Assembly: GCA_035578175.1 (NCBI GenBank)
Contig: JAQMRL010000001.1
Coordinates: 63,697,553-63,761,552 of the forward strand
Direction: 5' to 3'
Source of the DNA: Catonia carolina
Lineage: Eukaryota; Arthropoda; Insecta; Hemiptera; Achilidae
Length of the DNA: 64,000 nucleotides
In this document: one piece after another, positions 1 through 12,799 of the stretch
How positions within the stretch are numbered: position 1 is the first letter of the stretch
How the letters are laid out: every line of letters starts with the position of its first letter
Program-made: the position numbers and the translations under genes
The notes under the pieces: model-generated
What the model was told of the DNA's origin: nothing
Seen by the model: only the letters and a program-made list of their open reading frames with translations
The model's database searches: none

Positions 1-1484
1 ATTTTTATTGCACTTTAGAATTAAATATGTTTAAAATTAAAATACTATTATTTTGTTCATAATTAATATCACAACTACTACGAGTTCGCTGAAAACACGG
101 TGAGATAATTTAAAGTGAATTAAAAGCGGTGAGCAAATTTTCAAGAAAAAGCTTGCAAAAGAAGCTGGGAAGCAAGCACTAAGGCGATCAAAAAATTACA
201 TATTTGATTAAAATCAGGAAAGTAAACAGAAACATGGAATTTCCAAAATTCAATATGACCAATTTGTTACTTAAAGCTCTTCAATATAGAATTAAATACT
301 TCAATTTTCAAAATTTTTCGGAATTTTTTTCAATACAGAACTTTTATTAGATAAGTAATAATTAGTATAAAATTAAAGAAGGAAAATCAATTGATTAAAA
401 TAATTTTACTAAATCGTAAAAAAGGAAACGTAATGTAGAGTAATAAAAATAGTAAAGCATATAAAAAGTATTTTATGATTTAAAAAAATAAGTAGTTTAC
501 TATACTTAAAAGAAAATGTGGTCGTCTTGCTGGCCAGTCGGCCGGTACTCGATAGCTAAGCTAAAGACCTGGTTTCCATTTCTGGCTAAGCCTAGTAATC
601 CTGAAAGAAAATGTCATTTGTCTCATAACCAAAAGTAGGTGCTCATCTTAGGTTGATTCGACTTATTATAAGCAAAAGACAGATGATATTAACAATCAAG
701 CGAAGTTTTATTTTGTGGAACTGATTAAGTTAGGCTCTCATAAACCAACGCATTGACAAATTTCCGTTAACATGGGCTCTCATTATAGGAGGCTGAAATA
801 ATCTCGTCGTATTGAAGTCATATTTTTGGAAAAAATTCCTAAGTCTTCTCAAAAAAAGTCTGATTAATCAATTTGTCTTAAGACGTAAACAAGATATAGT
901 ATACTGTATAATTTAAATGTAACTTAATGTTTAGTACTTTAAGAATTAGTCATTTAATAAATATATAAAAATACAGTATTATTTAACAAACAGTAATACT
1001 AATAAGCTACATATTTTAAATTAAATTATTTATTTTTGTAAATAAATGTTTTAATTATTTAATGATAGTCTACTATAAATTGTAAAATACATCATTATTA
1101 GCTGAGAATGCACAGATAAATCATCTAATGTTGAAAAATATTAATTCACTACTTGTTTTGAAAATCAGTGCGTTTGTCAGGTAGTTAAAATTCTATACAA
1201 TTAAATAGTAACTCTTTTCTTTTGTAAATCTCACAATTTTTATTTCACTGCATTGTTTTTTCAGCAATAGAATAGAAAAATTAGACGGTTAATTCAAGGA
1301 ATCAAAGTAATTCCGACGTCTTGAATTTTTATTCTTGATAGTTCAGCTTTCGTATGTCAGTAGGTGTACGACGCTAAACTTTATCATAACAAAAATTACA
1401 GAGAATCCCCTACAATCTTTCTTTTACTTAACTTTATTCAAATTACAACTGAGCAGCTTCGCACAACCATTAAATTTATTTTTA
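1..1484. other. AT-rich non-coding stretch
   Basis: Very AT-rich DNA without a long open frame, splice-bounded exon or recognisable repeat. A somewhat GC-richer patch near 530-600 is unexplained. It could be an intron of the downstream receptor gene, because that gene's 5' exons must lie upstream of 5857. Confidence 0.5.
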
Positions 1485-1494
1485 TAGTTTACAG

Positions 1495-1886
1495 ATGCCC
1501 ATAACAGGCAGGTGGAGTGTCAAATTATTTACACTCAATCTGTTAGTTGCAGGGCTAAAATAAATAGTTCTGTTTCTTATCACATGGTCAGCCAATTAAA
1601 TGACTGAATCATTTAAGAACAGAAGAGGTAGAGGTGTAAAAGACACTAATCAGAGTTATCTCCTCTGAAAGTAATGAATTTCATTGTACAGCCAGACCCT
1701 GTGGTGAATGAAGTGAAGGTGTCATTTGCAGAGTGGAAAATATGTGCTTTTCAGAGGGTCCGGCATGCTGATAAGCATACTTTTCCACTCAGTGAAGAAG
1801 GCAATGGTAAACCACCTCGCTCCTCGATTTACTTAGTAAAACCTCTACAGGTTCAAACCAGCCTTTTGGCTGATGACCTAAACAAC
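1495..1886 (+). repeat. Unclassified ~390-bp interspersed repeat, copy 1
   Basis: The unit opens with ATGCCCATAACAGGCAGG and closes with the segment GGCTGATGACCTAAACAAC. The same unit recurs in this window at 2642-3029 (minus), 36301-36625 (plus, 5'-truncated) and 48183-48576 (minus), with degraded pieces near 7575 and 28508. The 77-codon open frame starting at 1674 lies wholly inside the repeat, and its counterpart is also partly open in the 2642 copy, but it resembles no protein family I know. The AAC-rich 3' tail, clearest in the 36301 copy, is SINE-like. The class (SINE or DNA element) is unresolved. Confidence 0.75.
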
Positions 1887-2641
1887 ATAGTTTACAGCTT
1901 ATTTTAACTCTTAAATCTTATTATTTTAACACGTAAGCGGAAACCACCACTCATCAGTACGGCCATCCCGTTTAAATTATAACACAGAATATTTTAGGCT
2001 TAAATGTTAGAGGAATTGATGTTAGATTAATATGAATATAATTACTACAGTATTTAAATCTTTCAGCATTAAATTAATTTGTTAAGAATTTTTATTTACT
2101 GAAAATAAATCGGATGACCAATAAATTTATTTTAATCTCCTGAGACCTGACGGTATATAATACTATATCATGTAGTTGCATTGATTGAGACCCAGCAGTT
2201 TTATACATGGTACCTGTCTTGAGAGCTACGGTATAGTAGGCCTATACTATACCAGACAAACTGCACTGTTTGAGTCCTGATGAGAAAATTATTTTGTTTT
2301 GGTTGAGACTAATGGTAGTATAGTATACTATACCTTGATTGCACTGGAGTTTCATATTGTATTATCTATTAAATTTGCTTTTTAGCAGTGCACTCCATCT
2401 ACTGGATCTTTGTTGTACTACAAATTTTGTTTCCTTTGTATTTTGTTTATCCCTATCAAAATGGCGAACAACGCTGCAACTCAATCTGCAAGTGGAAAAA
2501 ATGTCTCAGGCCTCAACCCTTGCACCGTACAGGTAAAGTATAGTATACTTACGGGTCTCTATCAATGCACATCACACTACTGATACGTCAGGACTCAACC
2601 AAAGCAACCTTCAAGTATAGTGTGCTATACCTTTGGGTATT
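1887..2641. repeat. Palindrome-rich spacer between inverted repeat copies
   Basis: This spacer separates two oppositely oriented copies of the ~390-bp repeat. It contains several short palindromes built on TATAGTATA, including a perfect 16-bp one at 2318-2333 and relatives near 2231, 2538 and 2615. Flanking words are themselves inverted across the spacer: TGCATTGATTGAGACCC near 2178 matches the reverse complement of GGGTCTCTATCAATGCA near 2552. No protein-coding evidence is seen. Confidence 0.6.
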
Positions 2642-3029
2642 GTTGCTTAGGTCATCTGCCGAAAGGCTGGTTTAAACCTGTAGAGGTTTTACTAAGTAAA
2701 ACGAGGAGTGAGGTGGTTTACCATTGCCTTTCTCATTGAGTTGAAAAGTACGCTTATCAGCATGCCGGGCCCTCTGAAAAGTACATATTTTCCACTCTGC
2801 AAATGACACCTTTACTTCATTCATTACAGGATCTGGCTGTATAATGAAATTCATTACTTTCAGAGGAGATAACTGTGACTAGTGTCTTTTACACCTCTAC
2901 CTCTTTTGTTCTTAAATTATTCAGTCATTTAATTAGCTGACCATGTGATAAGAAACAGAACTATTTATTTTAGCCCTGCAACGAATGGATTGAGTGTAAA
3001 TAATTTGACACTCCACCTGTCTGTGGGCA
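2642..3029 (-). repeat. Unclassified ~390-bp interspersed repeat, copy 2 (inverted)
   Basis: This is the reverse-complement counterpart of the copy at 1495-1886, matching over essentially the whole unit with scattered substitutions. Together the two copies form a foldback about 1.5 kb across. The minus-strand frame at 2672-2854 corresponds to the open frame in copy 1. Confidence 0.75.
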
Positions 3030-5856
3030 GAGGGTCTCAGTATATGCACCAAAAAAAAAAATACCTTACGTCCCAAGAGGATAAATCTCTATTCCACCTC
3101 CTGCGTAGCCGACACCCGATCTTCAGCTTCGCAGAAGAAAGAACAAAGATTTGGAATAACTGGTAGATATGGAAAGTTCAGATCGCGGATTAATGGGTTC
3201 TTATTGTTTTATAGTTTTGTTTGCATAGGTGATATACCTGGTGGATTGTTTCACTAATGTAGGGTATGTTAAAATCTGGGTATGATCGGAACAATATGAA
3301 AGGGCGCTAAGAAAAGAAGAAAGGTACGAAGGAGTGTTAGAATGCTAAGGATAGTTTTATCCTCAGTATTTTTTATTGGGAGTGCAATAATTCTCTGTAA
3401 TCTTGGAAAATATTAATATTACTTGGCTTTTATTAAATTTACTTCATTCCTAAATTACTATAGTCTATTCTACTTATATTTCAAAAGAACGTCGTTCTGA
3501 TCGTTCTTGCAGAGTATAAAAAATTTGAATACAATATCATAAATTGTTCTATAATTTCAAAACTGTGTAGTGATTTTTTTCAATAATTTTTCTCCACTTG
3601 ATTAACATTTTATCTGAGTATTCTCTGTTGAACTTAATAATGTAAACTCAATGAGTGTTTGTTGTTTCAAAACTTTTACGTAGCTTTTGTATATCCGTAT
3701 AAGTAAAATGGAATAAATATTTTCATTGTGCCAAAGATTATATTAATAAATAAACAGTGCAGTCATTTAACAATTTATTGTAAAACAAATTTGTTGTAAT
3801 AACATTATATGTTTATTACATGAATTATTATAAGGCCTAAAAACATTTAGATTTATGGTAATGTATTTATTTATTCAGCTTACTTTTATCGTCATGAATT
3901 ATATCAAAATTATTTTATTATATAATAATAAAAACCTAGTCCTATGCAAGAGAATATCTTATTTCATTCATGAAATTACCTAACCTTTTCAAAATAAATT
4001 TTAAAATTACATTTTTCAAATGAGGAGTGGCCGTGTGTAACAGACTAGAGATTGTAAAGGCAAATTTGATTTCCCAAAAGACCGTAAATTTTACCAGAAT
4101 CAAAAAAAATTTAAATTTTCTTGAATTAATTATGTTTCCATGCTTCTCCTCTGTTGTGCATTATATAATATTGTATTCGTTCTCTAGGTGTTCAGTTATA
4201 AAAAGTTGATACATACGAAATGCTGAATTTGGAAAAATGTGTTACATTTAACACTTTCGATAGTAATTCGTTTATCCAGACTGAGTTTAATCCAGAAACC
4301 TGTCTTATACAGAATTGTTCTAAAATTTAATATAAAAGTTTATAATGTCAGCAGGTTTATCATTAGGTTTTAATTATTTATTGGATCTTTAGTTATTTAT
4401 AATAATTTTTTTAAAACAGACGAGGTCTTGTCAATTTTGTTGTGCTTGAAAATTGTGAACATAAAAATATCATTTGGTCAACTTATTCTGACGTTGTTCT
4501 AAACATTCATCGCAACGAAACTTTTACAGGTACCAGAATTTTTAAGGAAAGACTTATGTGAATGTTTGATAATTTTAGCTAAAAAGGAAAATCAGTTTTG
4601 GTTCTGAACATTTCAGATAAGCATATTATTTTCAGATTCCAAAAATGATTCTGTGACGTTAATACACACAAAATAGGCTGTGTGGTGATATTTTTCATCA
4701 TATTTTTGGTGATTATTGGGCTTTTAGTGATGTGTTTATCACGTTCAGAAAAAGAACATTGTGAATCTGCATAAATTATTTTGTTTTGTTAGTCTTAAAT
4801 TCCATATAAAAATAAAAAACTTTTTATACTGACAAGAAACTCTCTTATTTCCTTCTGGAAATAAACTAAAAATGGGTCTAATAAATAATATAATGGGTGG
4901 ATAAACACTTTTGGTATATCATCACGTTGATTTATTTAGTATATCTACTATTGTATATCTGACAGGCTGTGATGAATATAATTGGTCCGATTCGAAAAAT
5001 AGTGTCTGCCAATTAGCTTTAAAATTTTAGCTAATATTTCTTAGCTAAAATTCCTTGCATGTAGAACATGGAGATGTTTCAGGTTTCATTTAAACTACTT
5101 TGGAAGTGAATGATTAACGAAGAAAAAGAGCTTTTCTGAACTTTACCATTGCTGACGTTTCAAAAAATTAAAGTGAAATATCATAAATGCCGCTAAATAC
5201 GAAAAATAATTTTTACTTTTTCCCCGACCTTGCCTGCATGATCACTTCGCTCAAGAAAGATTTTTAAATTACGTGTAATTAAAAGTGGTGTCTTTACGAT
5301 TCAATGCAAAGAGCTGGTTCAGTAGAACCTACTTGTGTTACATTTTATAGTGTTCATAAATTTATTTATATAACTAAGGTTAAAAATATTTTAATCTATG
5401 AAAAATAATAAAAGAGTAATAAAAAAAGGGTGATCATTGTAGCAAACAAGAAATCTAACAATGTGGTAAGGAAGCATTTAGAGTACCAAATTTCTAACTG
5501 CTACCTTACTATGTACAACACAGATTCTTCGGTGAACAACCTTTCTAGTCAAAGCGTACCCACCGTTTTACTACACCATACTTTTATGGAACTGAAGTTC
5601 ACAACATGTTTATTCATACAATACCAAACTGGTTTTTGTGGGGAAAATATGTTACTTTTCTGTCTCTTTCGTACTTACTAGAAACAAAGTAACTTGTTTA
5701 ATTTTTAGTACTGTAAGTAGTAAGTTACATTATAACTTCTGCAAAATAAGTAAATCTTTTTAATTTCAGAACAGTCAAAATTAAAATTATAATAGTTTAC
5801 ATTCATTTTTTTATTTTTATAAATTTTCTAAAATATACTTTTTTTCTTTATTTCAG
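3030..5856. other. AT-rich stretch, probably intron of the downstream GPCR gene
   Basis: No exon, RNA gene or clear mobile element was found. The right edge is a good splice acceptor, a pyrimidine-rich run ending TTTATTTCAG at 5847-5856. At least the right part is therefore inferred to be intron of the receptor gene. A short A-run follows the repeat near 3050. No exon encoding TM1-TM4 is visible here. Confidence 0.45.
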
Positions 5857-6592
5857 TCCGATATTGGCAATGGCCGAGTACCGACACGTGCAGTACTTTG
5901 ATGGTTCAATGGTTCCAGTATGTTTGACATCGGCAGACAGATTTTGGCCGGCTGCATTCTTTGTGATGACCATCTCCTTATTCTTTGGTTTACCGTTGGC
6001 TATTTTAGTGGTCCTTTACACAGTAATAGCTCGCCAACTGATGGCGCGGCCGGGTCTAGTGGTAACTGCACCGCACAGTTCAGCTTTACGGTATCGTCGC
6101 CAAGTGATCTTAATGCTTGCTACTGTTGTCCTTTCCTTTTTCATTTGTCTACTTCCTTTCCGAGCCTTTACCCTTTGGATAATTTTGGTATCACCTGAAG
6201 TACTGGCATCGATCGAGATGGAAACATATTATATAATTTTATATTTCAGCCGCATCATGCTGTACATCAACTCAGCAGTTAACCCCATATTATACAATCT
6301 CATGTCTTCCAAATTCCGAGACGGGTTTCGCCGTCTTCTTGGGTTACGATCCCGAGGAGATATTCTTGACCGGAAAGGTACACTAACTACCACCACAACA
6401 ACTTTGACCACTTCATCATCTTGCCATCGAAAATCATCTCAAGAAAGCCAAAGATTTTTGAAGAGAAACAACGCTCAAATGATAACTGCCGATGGAAGTA
6501 CAAAATCTTCAAAAGAAATCAGCTTCAAAAATAAAATAAAGTTTCTGGGGCAAAGCAAAAACATTTTAAATGGTGATGAAAGTTTTGTATAA
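5857..6592 (+). CDS. 3'-terminal exon of a class A neuropeptide GPCR (TRH/GHS receptor-like)
   Basis: The exon begins after the acceptor at 5855-5856 with the last base of a split codon (phase 2 intron), then reads Pro-Ile-Leu-Ala-Met-Ala-Glu-Tyr; no start codon is expected. Counting from the Leu codon at 5864, it encodes the end of TM4, ECL2 with the conserved disulphide Cys (about residue 20), TM5 (about 29-56), TM6 (about 80-108, with FFICLLPFR), TM7 (about 121-145) with NPILY, and helix 8 (SSKFRDGFRRLLG). A Ser/Thr-rich, basic cytoplasmic tail contains a run of Thr. The YRRQV start of TM6 and INSAVNPILYNLMSSKFR are typical of insect receptors annotated as thyrotropin-releasing-hormone or growth-hormone-secretagogue type. 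The ligand is probably a neuropeptide, signalling through a G protein at the plasma membrane. TM1-TM3 and the DRY motif are absent from the window. Family assignment is firm to rhodopsin-like peptide receptor and tentative to subtype. Confidence 0.88.
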
Positions 6593-6596
6593 TAAA
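6591..6596 (+). terminator. Polyadenylation signal AATAAA of the GPCR gene
   Basis: AATAAA overlaps the TAA stop codon at 6590-6592. It implies a very short 3' UTR if used. No other canonical hexamer is obvious within the next ~100 bases. Confidence 0.45.
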
Positions 6597-7574
6597 GTTT
6601 ATTACCATATCAAAAAAATGTATGTAAATCTCATTAGATTAGGCTGTAAATACTTTTTGTAAAATATTTGTGATCAAGTAATTTTTATAAAGAATAACCA
6701 TGATTTCAGTTTTTATTTAACATTACTGTCCCAGGTTTGGTCAAACTAAAAACTTTACCATTCCATCACTGAAATTTGAAAATGTATTCACTGAATTAAA
6801 AAGTTTTTTATTCAGGTTTTTTTGTATTCTACGACCAATACTTTCTTATTGATTAACTTCTTTACAGCTGGAGCTACACAATTTTCAGTAGTATCTTAGC
6901 TGAATAACAACAATGCTTTCCAACCTAGTCGCTCGTTTCTTGCCTAGTTCTGCTCTGTTGAGACTTTGTTGTTCAAAGTGGTCCATTGTCTTCCCTAAGT
7001 AGATCTATTTACTTTGAAACTACCCGAACAGAATTCAAATCTACACTAGATAAACTTTATCAGACACCAATACATGTTACTTACTGAATTCAACCGACAT
7101 TTATTTCCCACACTACAGTTGCAATCCAGATTTCACTGCAAATAAAAATTAGACAAAATTAACATAATTATAGTGCTCAATGGGAAAATTTTCGTGACTT
7201 GCCAATTTGACTGTAAATGGTCACTATTCATATGATTTTAATTTTTTTCATTACAAATGTGTGTATTAATTTTTAACTTTTATTTTAACTCGACAATGAT
7301 ATTTTTTTCAGAAGCTGAATTTTTAATTCATATTTTGGTGTTTTAAAACGAATAAAACTGATTCCATATGTAAGTTTAGCTAAGCCATTATAAAGCTGTA
7401 GGCCTCATCAATATTCTTAGTGCAGCGTAAATCAAACTATAATTGAAAAAATCAAAAATAATAATTTGCTATCTTCATTTAGTTGAGAAAAATTTACTTT
7501 TAGAAACTGAGAATGTAAAAGTTTAAAATATTTTTAAGTAAAAAGTTAAGTAACACTGCTGTCTGCTCTGAGAT

Positions 7575-7690
7575 TAGCGGTTTCATTAGCCAGTCAATTC
7601 TAGTTGTGAATTATGAGAAGCTGTGAAGTAGAAAATTGAGCGCTTTCAAGAGGGCCTGGTATGTTGATAAGCTAGATAAATTTTTCAACC
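7575..7690 (+). repeat. Degraded fragment of the unclassified repeat
   Basis: The segment around GAGGGCCTGGTATGTTGATA matches the inner part of the ~390-bp repeat (GAGGGTCCGGCATGCTGATA in copy 1), with many substitutions. Boundaries are approximate. Confidence 0.45.
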
Positions 7691-10689
7691 GATGTAAAGG
7701 TTGTCATGTGTACGATGATAAATTTCATATTACCTGCAATGCCTACTCACAGTTGCACTATTTAAACTTCATTGTGTTCAGTAGACCTTAACATAATAAA
7801 TTTATTAAAACCTGAATTACAAACTTGTTAGAATTGATTGAAATCTTCAATTTCCATTAGTCTTGTTCTCAAAATTGCTACTTCAGACTAAACTTTAGAT
7901 ATAATTATATCAGCTTATCATTTTATGTGAAACCCTTTCATACATTCATACCACAGAATCTAACAGAAAAAAAAACACAAAATGTAAGAAATATAGTAAA
8001 AAAATTTCATCAAATAATATAAAAGACAGTCGCTTTTCTAAAAATTCACGAAAACTGAAAACTATGACTAGATGAATAAGATCGGTTAATAATGTAAACA
8101 AATTTCTGTTTTTTTTTCTTTTGTAAGTACCATAATTTTGCGCAAAAGTCTTGTCAAATGAAAAAAGATTGATGAAAAAAGTGCTACACGTGATTGGGGA
8201 TCCAAACCGGCCAATGATTCAAGTTAGTTCTTCTTACAAAATCTGAGCAGAATCCTTACGGTGTTTTCCTAAGCTAAATTATTTCTAGTTTTCAAGTTGT
8301 TTGTTTTTAATACAATTTTTTGAACTAAAAACTACGGTAATACATATTTTATTGTATAGAACTACGTCAAACATGTTTGTTGTATATTGTAAAAAAATGT
8401 ATTTTACAAATAACTAATCACTTCTCGTACATAAAACCACAGTTAAGAATTATTGACAGGTTTGTTAAATTTTGGTAATGACCTTCATTCTCAAAACGAT
8501 TCTGTACAAGATTCAAATTCCGTCCGCTCCACATACGTAACAGATTCAATAAGAGTATAATAATAATAACGTGTTCTCAAAATATTCCATGAGAAATGTG
8601 ATCGGTGAAATTTTTTAACGTTGATATTTTTACGCCACACGAAATATAGCTTACAAGATTGAGTTATTTTATTCATGAAGATCGTCCCAGTCTTTTCTAA
8701 CATCCTGCATATTATTACAATAAGCCATTTGTGAATACATCTTTTCGTATGTCAGCTGTAATTATCATTGAAAGCTGGGTTACACTGGGCATTCCTTTGT
8801 TTTTGACATCTCAGTATTAATTCCGTCCGACTATATTTTTCTCATCCACAAAAATTGTAACTATTTATTAATAGACGCTCCAGTACAACATTATACCATT
8901 AGTAAATATTAACTGTTTAACTTCTTGTATAGAATAGAATTCTGTCCGTATAGGTGAGAAATTTTTAAAATTATAAAAGATCAGTTATTTTTATTTGCCG
9001 TGTAGGCTATCAGTATTTACCCAATATTTTTCTATTTTATAAAACTATGTAAAATAAAAATTAATGTTGTTTTTATTAAATTTCGAGACCAAAAATTTGT
9101 GATTAGTCAAACAGCTGGCGATAGTAAATCGACCATTTAAATATACCACCTCATTGGTAGTAATCAGCAGATAAGTTTGGTTTATGGCTGCAGTCTGTAT
9201 CTAACCCATTTTTATTATGGTCCAAAAATGCAATAAGAATTTTGTTTGACAATTTCTTTGGTGTTTGTAAGTCTGTTGAAAGAGTTTTCTACCAAATACT
9301 TATTAAATATCAAAAGGTTCTAACCCAAGCGTACCGGTTACTTTTTCACTTTTCAGGTGAAAGTCAGGATTGGTTACTCTCGGTCGTCCCTCGTTATTAG
9401 ACTGTAATTAATTATGCGTTACTGGTTTTCACCTGATAATAGGATAGTGTAAGAAATCTACACATTCATACTAATAGACAAAAAATTGGTTTACTCTACC
9501 TGGGTCTTCAGGCTCGTTTTTAAACAGTTAACACTGCGTACTAAAATAAATGATTGATCTAGAAATTAATAACACGATCAACTCATACAACATTTTAGTA
9601 TAGCATAAAATTTATCAAATTGGTTGTATTTTATTTATTAACCGACATTTCTTTTGACTTTTATTACTCGTAGTTATCGAAAACTGCACATTACAACCAC
9701 ACAAATTATTTGCTGAATTCTAATGCTAACTATTTATGTAAAATTTTTGACTAGTTTTTGGCTTTAATTTAAACAGTAACATTAAAAAAAAAATTCGAAA
9801 GTGTATTCTCCAAAATCTTTCCGTTCATTTTTTTATTTTATTTTATTTTTATTTTTATTTTTTTTTTTTTTTTTTTGTTAATACACCCAGTAATAGTGAC
9901 GACAATGTTTATAATCTTATGTAATAAAGAAAACTTATGAAATAACTAATCTCAATTTTAAATTGGTAGTCAAAATTACTAAACCAGTACATCTACGAAA
10001 AAAAATATAATCCGTAGTAATGAAAAAATTTAATAAGTTGGTAGAGAGATTAATCAACAGACTTTTGTTAATTTGAATGACTGGAAAAAATTGTGTGAAA
10101 GATTGTATTAAGACGTTTAGCTTCAAAACATGAAATTTGGCTGTTTTCCAGTAATAAAATATATAATACAACATATTTTAAACAAAAAATTCAGGGTATT
10201 AGCATTAAAAATAACAAAAAGTTACCACAATCATAACTTATAATGTTTAATTATTTATTAACATTTTTAGTAATATTTAAGACAATATTTTTCAAAAATA
10301 TAAATTAAACGTAAAATAAGTTTCAATATAATATTCGAAATTTATTGTTTTATTATTTCGTATTTAGATAGATAGATCTTTGTAAATAAGTAGAAAATTG
10401 TATATCATGTGTTTGTATATTGTTCCAATAGGGCGTCAATAAATTGAATTGGAAATGTCTTAAACAGGGAAAAATATTTAATTTACTTTAACGATTACAA
10501 TTTGACTTGTGTCACCGAAATAAGAATAGGATTTAAAACATAATTTAAGTAATTTTTATGCACAAAATAAAGTACCAGTTACACAGGTCCTACTTAATTC
10601 AACTTACGAAACATTTAAAATTAATTTTTTTTCTAAAATTGTAAAATAAAACAAATTTTCGTATACGTACGAGTAAATAGAGAATCCCC

Positions 10690-10960
10690 GTTCATCAGAG
10701 ACTCTTTAGAACCATAAGGCCTAGAAACTTGAAATTCACTATGAACCTTCCACTAGGGTCGTAGATGCTTGCTTGGAATGAATTTGGGAAAATTGTGCTT
10801 CTAAAGGAAGAAAATTAACTAAAGTTCTAAACGTTTTGTAGCCAGACGACACTTCAAATTAGTCGTCAATCGAGCCCCAAGATATTTCACTACACTCCCC
10901 CAGAGTGTGTGATCCTTATTAAATATCACAGTGGATCAGCAAGTAGAATAACATATTTAT
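10690..10960 (-). pseudogene. Possible non-LTR retrotransposon RT remnant
   Basis: Read on the minus strand near 10860-10930, one frame gives WGSVVKYLGARLTTNL. That resembles the VKYLGV segment just after the RT domain of jockey/R1-type LINEs. The surrounding sequence contains stops and does not align convincingly further. Treat it as a weak lead. Confidence 0.25.
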
Positions 10961-12010
10961 GATAGCGCAGTGAAGGAAACATAAAATATTTTTTTCTCAA
11001 TGCAAAATAGTAATCGCTTTAATATGATTTACTGACGTCCTATTAAGTATTAACCAATATAAGATACCTTGTATTTATTTTATATGGTTGTGAAAGAGCA
11101 TCTAAGTAATTTAAATTACATGTAGTTGAATCTGAATAATCCAACCCTTGTGAAACCAAAAGATAGATTATCTGAAATTCAGAATTACTGAGAACTTACA
11201 GTAAACAACAAAGTTAACGGTCGGTCGGTTAATGAATCACAGTAAGCGATTGATGCTAGTGTTTTTAAGTTCGGTTTTTTCTTGCAACCGATTTGTTCCA
11301 ATAAATTATGCTCGTTAATTTATACAATTAACAAAATAAAAATTCATTATTACGAGCATTTTAGTGATTTAGTATCTCTTTCTTCGTTGTACTAGTAATT
11401 AAATGTAAAATTCGGTTACATGAATCAAACAAAAATTCCTTAAACTATAAAAAAAACAATAATACATTAGAATAGATGATAATTAGGCCTAATTAAGTCA
11501 CTGATGGTTTTGCTTTCATTTTTTGACATTTTGATTTTATTTAATAGTGTCAAAAACAGTCATTGACTTTTTTTTAGAATTTACTTTTAATTTTTTATGG
11601 AGCACCACTATACCAAACATGTCGTACTGCGAAGTGTTGAAAATATCAAGAGTCAACTGTATGGCAAAACATCAATTATTTTTCTATTGTGATCTATTTT
11701 GACAACATGCATATTTTAAAGTCAGAAAACCGAAACAAACTAGTTCATCAGAAAGTTTTTTTTTGTCGAGTCTTTACCAACAAATTAAGTAAGTTATCTC
11801 ATCTACAGTAAACAACGAACATATTAAAAATTTTATTTATATTATTGAGTTTCAGAAAGGTAAAAATTAAATATCATTAAAAATATTACTTTAATTCTTT
11901 ATTTTAATGAACATTGCTTTAATAACACATTACTTATGGTACAAATTGACAAAATGATTTACTTAAAGACCTTTACAATTATTTTATTAATAACATAATT
12001 AATTTAACAA

Positions 12011-12271
12011 ATGGCCGACGATTGTGAACGAGCCGCTTCGGAAACGTTGGACTTTACAAGACTGAATGCGACCAGTTCGAGGAAACTAAAGAAAAATATT
12101 CATGAACAAAATAATATTTTTTACAATAATTTCCATATTTTATGGCGCTTACTTATTTTTTTGCTGTTGTCCTACGGATTTCTCTGCTTTCCGCACCCTG
12201 CAGCCAATTGTAAAAATGTCATTATAACGAGGCTGATTGTTAATAAAAATTTAACTCACTTGTTAACGTGA
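12011..12271 (+). CDS. Hypothetical small ORF with one hydrophobic segment
   Basis: An ATG-started frame of 86 codons. The first ~30 codons are GC-richer and hydrophilic (MADDCERAASETLDFTRL). A hydrophobic stretch of about residues 44-61 could span a membrane. I recognise no family. It might be a first exon that splices out before the AT-rich second half, or chance. No promoter, polyadenylation signal or partner exon could be tied to it. Confidence 0.18.
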   Translation: MADDCERAASETLDFTRLNATSSRKLKKNIHEQNNIFYNNFHILWRLLIFLLLSYGFLCFPHPAANCKNVIITRLIVNKNLTHLLT

Positions 12272-12276
12272 TTGGC

Positions 12277-12480
12277 ATGCAGCATTCTTCTTCTTCTTTT
12301 GCCTTTCAAGGATTAGGCATCTCTGCCTGTTCCGAAACTCTCAAATTTGCCCATCTCTTTCTCGGGCGTCCTCGTTCTCTCCTGCTTTCCGGCTTATAGC
12401 CCAGTGTGTGCTTAGGTATCCTATTATCCCTCATTCTGTTCACATACTCTAACCACTACATTCTGTTCTGAGATGGCATA
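12277..12480 (-). pseudogene. LINE 3'-end fragment (RT C-terminal region)
   Basis: On the minus strand this matches the plus-strand LINE piece at about 36100-36290, including GCCCGAGAAAGAGATGGGCA and the tail leading into a GAAGAAGAA run. The translated fragment resembles the EDRIPK-type segment that follows the RT domain in non-LTR retrotransposons. It carries frameshifts and stops. The microsatellite-like 3' tail is at the low-coordinate end, consistent with minus orientation. Confidence 0.6.
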
Positions 12481-12487
12481 TAGCATC

Positions 12488-12673
12488 CTACCACGATAAA
12501 AGGGGCTGCCTGTCTATGTGGTCACCCACGCTTACAATCTTTAGACAACTTCTTGTTTTCTCTCCAACCAAGGACACTACTTCCTGAAACGTCTTGGATC
12601 GAAACGTACCATCAGATAGCGTGGAGAAATTAACTGCAGATAAATTTCCAGCCTCCAACACACATTTGCTCAC
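12488..12673 (-). other. Coding-like patch of unknown origin
   Basis: Within a GC-richer block at about 12480-12800 the minus strand stays open for about 60 codons with ordinary protein composition (for example RSKTFQEVVSLVGEKT). The open frame continues upstream only with stops. It does not match the LINE piece that abuts it. I do not recognise a family. It may be a decayed exon, a processed pseudogene or an unknown repeat. Confidence 0.25.
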
Positions 12674-12799
12674 TGACCCAGTTTTCGATGGGGTTGGTTA
12701 CCCAATATTCCACTGGGTTGCTCAGCTTAAAAGGGCACCTCTTGTCGATGAAATGCTGGAGTTCGAGTGGCTAAGAGAACCTTTTTCATAAATTTTTAT

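Larger units (their letters stand above)
6597..12010. other. Intergenic AT-rich stretch
   Basis: No convincing gene is present. It holds a degraded piece of the unclassified repeat near 7575-7690, a T-rich low-complexity run at about 9830-9880, and a GC-richer patch at 10690-10960 that may be an old retrotransposon remnant. Other open frames are short and lack protein-like composition. Confidence 0.5.

Noticed and set aside
1674..1907. 77-codon ORF as a host gene
   Set aside because: It lies within a repeat present in several copies, and the homologous frame is disrupted in other copies.
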